A model generated the notes under the pieces. It was not told the origin of the DNA and did no database searches. It was given only the letters and a program-made list of their open reading frames with translations. A stretch of DNA of 10,094 bases from Conidiobolus incongruus B7586 (Eukaryota; Entomophthoromycota; Entomophthoromycetes; Entomophthorales; Conidiobolaceae). Shown piece after piece: positions 1 through 6,809 of this stretch (positions are counted from its first letter, which is position 1; each line of letters starts with the position of its first letter). The stretch lies in assembly GCA_000697335.1 (NCBI GenBank), contig JNEM01010716.1, positions 1 through 10,094 on the forward strand, in the 5' to 3' direction. The position numbers were made by a program, and so were the translations under genes.

Positions 1-1
1 G

Positions 2-76
2 GCTGGATTTCAAAGTGGAAACGGTATTATTCTACTTACACAATCCAAAATATACCACATCTATTCAGATCAATAA
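2..76 (+). CDS. possible C-terminal end of an unidentified protein (partial)
   Basis: The first 75 or so bases are less AT-rich than what follows and stay open to a TAA at 74-76 in the frame starting at base 2. That frame gives 24 residues ending in SKIYHIYSDQ, with codons mostly ending in A or T and glycines coded GGA/GGT, as in the other genes here. The stop overlaps an AATAAA at 72-77. All three plus frames are open across this stretch (the frame from base 1 runs to a TGA at 127-129, the frame from base 3 to base 80), so the choice of frame is weak. No domain is recognisable and the rest of the gene lies outside the window. Confidence 0.3.
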   Translation, partial: AGFQSGNGIILLTQSKIYHIYSDQ

Positions 77-129
77 ATAATTACAAATTACAAGATCAAG
101 TGCCAATTTCCGCGCTTCAGCTATATTGA

Positions 130-1484
130 TTAGATTGAAATATTTGCCAGCTTAAATTGCAAAACCATTCCACAAAAAACATTATTATAATTCTCAATTA
201 AACATCTTTTAAATACATAATATAGAAAAAAACAAAAACCTCAACGATCTCCGAGTCATTCTCTCATAAAATTATCTATACTATTACACTTGTGTGAATT
301 TTATTTCATCTTTATCTTCACTTATGATTTAAAACGATATTAATAATATATATTGTACCTTTTATTTTATAAGCATCAATTTGACCATTTCAAATTACTT
401 AGCAATTACTAAATTCTTGTAAATTACTATCTGAAATAAGAATATTTAAGAGTATAATAAAAAATGATAGTTTTGCTAAAAATTGAGCTAATTACATTAA
501 TAAGGCCAAATGAAAATAAAATGAATATATTAGCTCATTATTATATAATATGATATTTTGTTTTTTGAATAATTTTCATGCCGTAGTTATACTTTTGGTA
601 ATAATTGAATATCAACATTACATTTACAAAAAAGTACTTTTTAATTCTATTAATATAATTCATACTAATCAACATCAATTTAATTTTAAAATCGCAATAT
701 TGGGATCATATATTCAACTTGTGTAATTTTTTATATTTTAGTTTGAACATATATAATAAACATGCTAACTTGGTTCTAGTCCGTGGTTGAATATAAATAG
801 CACATTTACATTGTTGATATTATTAAACTAAATTGCTTATATAATTTGCAATTGAAAAATGTTGATAATTCTAATAACTGATAGTAACACTCTATCCAAA
901 GTGTTATCTATAAAATACAAACTATTACATTCCAAATAAAATAAATCACATATAATATCAAATCAATATTAATTTACTTTTCTCATTGAATAGTATAGAC
1001 ATGCTAAATGATAACTTTAACTCATCAAGTTTTATCTTAATTTGTGAATTATTGAATATACTTTTGAAATTAACTCTATAAATATATATTGGTGAAAGTT
1101 TCAATACTTAATATTAAATAACATATAATTCAATATTGAAAAACATATGATATAACTAAGAGTATCAATTCATGGGTATTGAATTTTACAAAAAAAATTC
1201 ATCAATTATATTAAATATTTCAAGATACTTAAATTTTGCATTTATAAGGTTGTTTTTTATTTTCTGATTTAATTGAATTATTATTAGATTTGCAAAAATA
1301 AGGAAGCACAAAATTAGTTTTAAAACCATTAAAATTAATTATTTTTAGAAAATTATCAAACACAATGAATATCAATTGATCAATAACATAAATAATTAGA
1401 TTTTGAAATAAATTATTTATAAGCGAGGAAGATCAGCACATTTAAAATTAAGATTCATTTTCTTCTTGAGTTTTGCTTTTTAAA
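130..1484. other. AT-rich intergenic spacer and transporter promoter region
   Basis: About 1.35 kb with no open frame of useful length on either strand and no tRNA or rRNA signature. It holds A/T runs and weak hairpins. One at 881-911 has TAACAC pairing with GTGTTA and an outer ATAG/CTAT across a one-base bulge. Another at 1180-1201 pairs TGAATTTT with AAAATTCA. Near its right end TTTATAAG at 1416-1423 is followed by a GC-richer patch (about 1423-1440), a plausible core promoter and leader for the transporter gene starting at 1485. That promoter reading is inference. Confidence 0.5.
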
Positions 1485-2751
1485 ATGATTAATAAATCAC
1501 CAAAATTTACTAATGGAGATAATGGCCATATAATAGAATTAGATGAATTAGACAAATATAATCACAAAATCCAACCTGATGCTTTATTCAATACTTTAAC
1601 CGGATCCAATATCTTGGATTCCCAAATCAAACACAGTACTTCGTCTATTCTCCTTTGGCAATTTGTTTATTTATTCACTGGTATTTTAACAACTTTAGTG
1701 TCTCAATGGATGTTTTATAAAGGTGCAACAGGTAATTTAATATAAATTCGAATTAACAATATAATTTTGATATATATAATTTTATTTTAATTAATTATAG
1801 ATAAATCATCCCTATTAACTATAACAGCCAGATTCTTTGGAATGGTTTTGGTTCAACTTACTCCTTTTAAAAATCCTAGTAATATTAAAAGTCTTGCTTC
1901 AAATCAAGCACCCAAAGGTGAAATTAGAAGAACAATATGGACGTTAACATTTATAGATTTTTTTGGAGATATATTTTTAACCATAGGTTTATTTAGTATC
2001 GGAAGTGGTGTAAGTTTATTCATTTATTTTTATTTTATTTTATTTTAATTATAAAATCATTTATTATTAGATATTCCAAGTATTGGTTTCCTTATTAATT
2101 CCCACTACTGCTTTATTATCTAAAATATTTTTAAATAAAAGGCACACTGCTCTGCAGTGGTGGGGTATTTTATGCATTATGGTCGGCTTAGGCTTGACTG
2201 CTATGGGAAAAATAGCTCAAGACGAATCTGAACCTTTAAAGTTCCATCATTTGATATTGGGAATTGGAATAAGCATCGTTGGAATTTTATTCTATTCAGT
2301 TCTCTACGTGTTAACTGAGAGAACAATGAACCTTCCGACTGCACCTAACCCAAATAGACTTTGTTACACAATGGGACAATATGGTAGTGCTCTATGCTTA
2401 AGTTATCAAATTTTATATGTTATACCCTCTAGATTACCTGCTGTCCAGACTGCCCTTAGCAATTATAATGAAAAGGAATCTATATTGAGCATATTCGTAG
2501 TTGGATTTATTGTATTGGTTCTTTCAGCTTTATTCCACAATTTGGCATATTTCTCATTGATGGAGACAACGGGTGCTGTATCAATTGGAGTATTATTGGC
2601 CTTAAAAACCGTTGGTGTATTTATTATGTCAGGATTCCTATTTTGTGGTACTGATGAGAGTCAATGCTTAAATCCCGGAAAATTCACCAGCTTAACAATT
2701 GTCGTATTAGGAGTATTAATTTTTACATTTTCTAAAGTAGCAAAAAAATAG
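1485..2751 (+). CDS. DMT-superfamily (EamA/SLC35F-like) membrane transporter, three exons
   Basis: I join exons 1485-1731, 1801-2009 and 2071-2751 for a 378-residue protein. Intron 1 (1732-1800, 69 nt, phase 1) and intron 2 (2010-2070, 61 nt, phase 0, donor GTAAGT) are GT-AG and restore one continuous frame. The ATG at 1485 follows AAA; in-frame sequence upstream has only a TTG. After a hydrophilic N-terminus of about 53 residues come roughly ten hydrophobic segments, near 54-75, 86-102, 132-152, 156-171, 180-198, 214-235 and four more to the end. The stretch from Q155 through the QWWG at about 181-184 has the layout typical of SLC35F6-like and nucleotide-sugar-transporter-like members: a glutamine-led helix, TALLS, a basic loop, then QW-G. 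The family moves metabolites across internal or plasma membranes; the substrate cannot be read from sequence. It converges on the kinase gene at 2794-3455. Confidence 0.8.
2010..2070 (+). repeat. intron 2 of the transporter, mostly TATTT pentamer repeat
   Basis: The intron begins GTAAGT and ends TTATTATTAG. From about 2020 to 2046 it is a near-perfect tandem array of TATTT/TTTTA units, which supplies a T-rich tract before a TTAAT branch-like motif. Such arrays readily vary in length by slippage, so this intron may be polymorphic between strains. Confidence 0.6.
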
Positions 2752-2763
2752 AGTGATACATAT

Positions 2764-2769
2764 AATAAA
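2764..2769 (+). terminator. candidate poly(A) signal AATAAA for the transporter gene
   Basis: An AATAAA lies 12 bases after the transporter stop, inside the 42-bp gap to the convergent kinase gene. In DNA this AT-rich the hexamer is common by chance, so only its position supports it. Confidence 0.35.
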
Positions 2770-2793
2770 TGGACCTAATATCATCAATGATTG

Positions 2794-3455
2794 TTAAATT
2801 TTATTATTAGTTTCATTCAATCCAATCATGTAATCAATCTCTTGTTGCAAAGACGAAGTATTTAAAAAAATTCTAGTATCGTCATTACTCAAATTCCTCT
2901 TTAATAATTGAACAATTAAATTGATTGTTTTTTCTGGTATATTAGATTTTATCAATGTATAATTATTTTCTAATTGGCTATATTTTAAATAAATAACAAT
3001 TCCAAATCCCTCCGATTTGTATGGTTTTTTAAATTGACTAATAAAGTTTTCAAGTATTTCAATTCCTTCATATCCTTGAACTCTAGTTGGATGATTTTTC
3101 CTATTCATTATTCTTTGTTTACATACCTAATTTAATTAGTATAAAAATTACTTCTAAATCAATAAATATTTCTTACTTCAATTGGAATATCTAAGTATAT
3201 ACAGTTAATATCTACACCTAATTCTTTGGCCAAAGTTAACCAGATATTCCTTTGTGACTTGTTAAAATTGCAACGATCGATTATTACATTGGTCCCTTTA
3301 TTTAAATATTTTCTAGCTTTCTCTTCACATTCAATTCTTGAGCCTAATTCATCTTGACTAATCCTCTTGTACGAAGGAAATCTTTTACACCAATATTCAC
3401 TAAAATGAGTTTTTCCACTCCCAGGTGTCCCTACTAATAATAAAATATTTGGCAT
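2794..3455 (-). CDS. P-loop kinase, polynucleotide-kinase-like (AAA_33 family), two exons
   Basis: On the minus strand, exons 3455-3177 and 3126-2794 join across a 50-nt GT-AG intron (3176-3127, phase 0, branch-like TACTAAT close to the acceptor) to give 203 residues. Walker A is GTPGSGKT at residues 9-16. SQDELG at 33-38 and IDRCN at 59-63 followed by QR-W match the nucleotide-kinase core found in the kinase domain of PNKP and in the P-loop domain fused to aprataxin-like proteins of plants. The intron falls just before the lid region, so splicing joins IE to VCKQR; R98 and R102 are the likely lid arginines and HPT sits at 105-107. Later GYEG and EGF motifs also fit that subfamily. The likely activity is ATP-dependent phosphorylation of a nucleic acid end or small molecule, but the substrate is unknown. 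No phosphatase, HIT or FHA domain is present. The last 70 residues are not recognisable. Confidence 0.78.
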
Positions 3456-3463
3456 TTATACAT
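3434..3463 (-). other. overlapping upstream ORF at the kinase start
   Basis: Reading leftwards on the minus strand, an ATG at 3463-3461 lies 8 bases before the kinase ATG, in a different frame. It opens a nine-codon frame ending in TAG at 3436-3434, so it overlaps the main start. Both ATGs have T at -3, giving no clear preference. If transcription starts upstream of 3463, this short frame could lower translation of the kinase. Confidence 0.35.
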
Positions 3464-4253
3464 TTATTAAATTTTTATTGATTTTTATATTAATAATTTA
3501 AATTCAATAATTATTAATAAACTTATTATCTTATTCAATTAATATGGGATGTTTAAATTTGACTGGTAAAATTGTTTAAATAGAGTTCAGCGAAGAAATT
3601 GATTATTTTTATTTTCAATGATGGTTATCAATATTTAAATTATCTCATTCATTTTATCTTATTATCAATAAAATTTATCTTTATTTCCTATCATTTTGTA
3701 TAAAAATTTCTATCCTAAGCTTGAATCCTTTTCTATGAATGCTTTTTAATTAACAATGTGAATTAATAAGAACAACAATTATTATTATTAAAATTATATT
3801 ATATAACTATTGCTATAAATATAAATTCTTGATTCCTAGTAATATTTATCTAATTCTTATTAATATAAATATTGTACATTTTCAATATTTTAATATTAAA
3901 CTCTAATTTTTGCTAAAAATTACTCGCAAAATAATTTTTGTCAAAATTATGATCAAAATGATAAAATATTTATTAAGATATTCATTATAATAATACTATG
4001 TCAAAATCACTATAAAATTTAATTTTTTAATATATAAATTCCTCAAATCATATATCTTATATATATTTGATTTTAAAGTCAATGTTTAACAATACAAAAT
4101 ATTGACTTTATATATTAGGAATTTTACACCGCATAGTCCTCTTGATTTCCTTAAAAATCTTAAAAAATCAAACCATATTAAAATTGACCATTTATTTCAG
4201 GTCAAAATTGAAGCTGAGATTTCGTCACTCTTAACTCTTTATCAATAATAAAT
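3456..4253. other. divergent spacer between the two P-loop kinase genes
   Basis: About 800 bp, AT-rich, with no open frame of useful length. It must hold the promoters of both the minus-strand kinase (start 3455) and the plus-strand CMP kinase (start 4254). A GC-richer patch at about 3541-3600 has a short open frame from an ATG at 3544 but no plausible continuation. The clearest structure is the folded inverted-repeat block at 4036-4124. The last 130 bases before 4254 are somewhat less AT-rich and probably include the CMP kinase leader, with a small TTGACC/GGTCAA hairpin at 4184-4205. Confidence 0.5.
4036..4124. repeat. nested inverted repeats predicting a three-way junction
   Basis: The outer arms AAATTCCT (4036-4043) and AGGAATTT (4117-4124) are perfect complements. 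Inside lie two further hairpins. The first pairs CAAAT (4044-4048) plus ATATAT (4050-4055) with 4059-4069, with one bulged C and a CTT loop. The second pairs TAAAGTCAAT (4074-4083) with ATTGACTTTA (4101-4110), and in RNA would continue by a G-U and three A-U pairs to a nine-base loop. The block lies 130-218 bases before the CMP kinase ATG. It could be a promoter palindrome cluster, a structured leader, or chance in AT-rich DNA. Confidence 0.5.
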
Positions 4254-5285
4254 ATGTTATTAAAAACAATCTATAGAAATCAAAATAATTTATTAAAGCA
4301 TTTATCTCACTATTCAACCTCCAAGAATATACCGCCATGGCAATTGAGACCTTTTCAAATTGCCATAGATGGTCCAGCTGCTAGTGGAAAAAGTAATCTC
4401 TTTACTCATTTATATTCCACAATTTTTAATGAATCTATTACTTTAGGTACTACTAGTAGAAAAATTGCTGACTTCTTTGGATATGTTTATTTGGAAACAG
4501 GTGACAAATTTTTATAAAATATTTATTAAGCAACGTGGTCTAATTTCCTTATGATAGGGGCTTTATATAGATCAGTAATACTATTCAAAAAATTTAAATC
4601 TAAACTCTTGCTTAATTTGTTGATATTTTAATTAAAATAGGTAACCTATAAAGCTTTACAATTGAATCTATGGAATGAATCCTCTTCTCCTGAAAAGTTG
4701 AAAGAATTACTTATTGAAGTAGCCAAAAATTCAACCATATCATTGGAAAGAAACCCTGACACCGATGAAATTCAAGTACTTCTCGATGGTACCGATATAA
4801 CCCAAGATATTAGAAGTCCTTTAGTAAGCCAAAAAGTTTCTGAAGTAGCCTCAATTCAACCCATTCGTGAACACCTTCATTCTTATCAAAAACACCTTGC
4901 TTTCAATAGTCCCTTAATCAACCCCAAAGATCCAAAGACTCATAACGAGCACGGACAAATTGGTGTTATATTGGAAGGTAGAGATATTGGCTCTGTCATT
5001 TTACCTCAAGCAGACATCAAATTTTTTATTAAAGCTGATGTTAATTCCCGAGCCCTTCGAAGATATCAACAGCTATTAGCTTCAAAACCATTAAATTCTC
5101 AGAAAGTTAGCTTAGAAGAAATCAAAAAAGAAATTGAAGCTAGAGACTTGGCTGATACTACAAGAGAAGTATCTCCTCTAATCCAACCCAAAGATGCAAT
5201 CGTTGTCGACACCACCAACATGACAATTGAAGAGCAAGTTCAAAAGATTATTAGTTTAGTTCAGAAGAGACTCATTGATTATTGA
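4254..5285 (+). CDS. cmk: bacterial-type (d)CMP kinase, probably mitochondrial, four exons
   Basis: Exons 4254-4392, 4447-4500, 4558-4574 and 4641-5285 join to 284 residues. The enzyme family (PF02224) transfers phosphate from ATP to CMP or dCMP in pyrimidine nucleotide supply. Walker A is GPAASGKS at 40-47. After splicing it runs into TTSRKIADFFGYVYLETG and then ALYRS at 66-70, the conserved substrate-binding segment. DGTDIT with IRSP at 119-130, EGRDIG at 182-187, RRY at 210-212 and the RDLADTTR-SPL lid region complete the family pattern in order. All introns are GT-AG: 4393-4446 (54 nt), 4501-4557 (57 nt) and 4575-4640 (66 nt). Residues 1-38 have five Lys/Arg and no Asp/Glu, typical of a mitochondrial presequence, and precede a core about as long as bacterial enzymes. 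A short extra loop at about 158-176 precedes EGRDIG. Fungi normally use the unrelated UMP/CMP kinase, so a bacterial or organellar origin is inferred. The ATG at 4254 has A at -3. Confidence 0.88.
4393..4446 (+). other. stop-free in-frame intron inside the Walker A serine codon
   Basis: The sequence between GGAAAAA and the following GTACTACT begins GTAATC and ends CTTTAG, with a TTTAAT branch-like motif. Removing it turns the unspliced reading into the expected GKSTTSRKIA. Leaving it in keeps the frame open and adds 18 residues with no family counterpart straight after Ser47. The intron is a multiple of three and has no stop, so simple ORF reading misses it. The call rests on splice signals plus restoration of the family consensus. 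Confidence 0.82.
4558..4574 (+). other. 17-nt micro-exon of the CMP kinase gene
   Basis: Flanked by ATAG on the left and a GTAATA donor on the right, these 17 bases complete the glycine codon begun at 4500 and encode ALYRS. With the next exon at 4641 (VTYKAL) they rebuild the TGALYRSVTYKAL segment that is near-invariant in CMP kinases. Skipping it would break the frame, since 17 is not a multiple of three. Confidence 0.85.
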
Positions 5286-6809
5286 GCCAGTGCATTATTT
5301 TATATTGGTTCATCGCACACATTCCATATATCAAATGCTCATTAAGCTAACTTGGAATTTATATGACAAAATAAACAATAAAATAAATCAATATATTGTG
5401 AAACATGTAGCCAATAAATACTATCCTTTATTTCGATCAATATATTTATTCTACAATAGTATGTATGATTGCGAATAAAATTTATATAACACTTTTCCAT
5501 GTTGTAGAAACTAATTGAAATATCTAATTTTTATTTTAAATAAATACTATAAAACCTAATATATTGAAAAAATACTTAATAAATACAATAAAATAACTAA
5601 ATAATTTGATAGGAATATAATTAATTTTGCAGAGTTAATAAATTATATAAGAACCAATATATTAGAGATAGTGAATTAGTATTAAATCTGAAAATATATA
5701 TATATAGTAAAAATAAATCAAACAATAAGAAAAAACATACAGTAATATTTATAAGACTTTTTTATAAATATTCATAATCTTGATCAAAAAATCCAAAAAT
5801 ATTAGCATTTATCAAACTATAGAATTGAAGAATCTAGTTATTATAATTAGCAAATTGTATTAATAGAATAAATCAATAAATACTAATGATTTGTATAAAA
5901 CAGAAAAGGATAATTCAATTAAATTTTTCATTATATATATTCTTATTTGAAAAAATTAATACCATTAATATCAATAATAAACCATATTACATTATATTAA
6001 TTCAACTAAATTTTTAATCATTCAATATAAATCTAAGCTAATTTTAAGATTAATATATAATGCCCATGTATTACCTAATTTCAAAATCATCAATGGTGGT
6101 ATTAAATATTGACCTTTATTAATATACTAAATATGAACAGCTTCATCATGTGTTAAGATTAAGCTAATTTAATATTGATAGATATTTAAAAACTTCAAAA
6201 AATTATTAAAAATAACAATAATACAAATATCTTAAGGGTAAAATGTTTTGGATATATAGGGATCAATATCAAAGAATAAAGTGAACATCAACAATTATTT
6301 TGTTTGAATATAATGTATTGATCATAAAATACCAAGTATTAATGAAGTTATTTCAAAATGTACTAATATAAATAAGATAATAAAATCTTAATAAAATTTC
6401 TTATATTCTAGTTTATATAAAATATTTGTTAATAACAATAAATAGCGAAAATCTTTCTAATTAAGCTTGATTTTATAATTTGTAATTGTGGCACATTTGT
6501 AGTTGAATATATTTATAATCTTGAATTAAACTTCAAATTATTTTTATCACAGGAAATGAGTAAAAAAAGAATGATGTGATAAACTCATTATATTTAGTAT
6601 AAGATTGTATATGAAAATATATTGAATGTATTACAATGTGAAATAATTTTCAATGATAGTGGTCGACTGAAAATATTAATAAAATTTATTAAAAATAAAA
6701 CCCAAATAATAATATGTATTCAATATAAAAATTGATAGATCTTGATATATTAAAGATACATGTAATAATTGTTTATTATAGCCTAGATATAAATGATGAT
6801 AAAATGCGT
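5286..6809. other. long convergent spacer without recognisable genes
   Basis: 1.5 kb between the stops of the CMP kinase and eIF3b genes. AATAAA occurs three times at 5370-5387, about 85-100 bases past the CMP kinase stop, as candidate poly(A) signals. The first 190 bases are slightly less AT-rich, probably 3' UTR. A TA repeat lies at about 5693-5706. The rest is A/T-rich with scattered short direct repeats such as TAAGCTAATTT (6034-6044 and 6160-6170) that are within chance expectation. I see no tRNA, no coding stretch and no transposon ends. Confidence 0.5.
6772..6777 (-). terminator. candidate poly(A) signal AATAAA for eIF3b
   Basis: TTTATT on the plus strand reads AATAAA on the minus strand, 33-38 bases past the eIF3b stop. 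The spacing suits a poly(A) signal, although the hexamer is frequent in this DNA. Confidence 0.35.

Noticed and set aside
1-129. Minus-strand exon ending in a GTAATT donor near the left edge
   Set aside because: It would need a 31-nt intron followed by an early stop, which is not credible beside introns of 50-69 nt.
2794-3455. Zeta-toxin reading for the P-loop kinase
   Set aside because: The fold class overlaps, but the IDRCN, QR-W, HPT and EGF motifs fit the PNK/aprataxin-associated AAA_33 subfamily better, and no antitoxin partner is present.
3544-3579. Short ATG frame at 3544 with a GTAAAA donor-like site, as a possible first exon
   Set aside because: No downstream exon, acceptor or open frame continues it before the CMP kinase gene.
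4254-4517. Single uninterrupted 87-codon reading as a short truncated kinase
   Set aside because: It reads through two introns. Splicing at 4393-4446 and 4501-4557 restores the family consensus exactly.
5300-5320. GGTTCATCGCA as a tRNA B-box
   Set aside because: It deviates from the B-box consensus and no A-box or cloverleaf can be built around it.
5275-5478. 67-codon open frame just after the CMP kinase stop
   Set aside because: It overlaps the kinase end, starts with a non-conserved context, has no recognisable motif and contains several AATAAA. Better explained as 3' UTR.
6034-6170. Repeated TAAGCTAATTT in the convergent spacer
   Set aside because: Two 11-base matches in 1.5 kb of strongly A/T-rich DNA are within chance expectation, and their flanks do not align.
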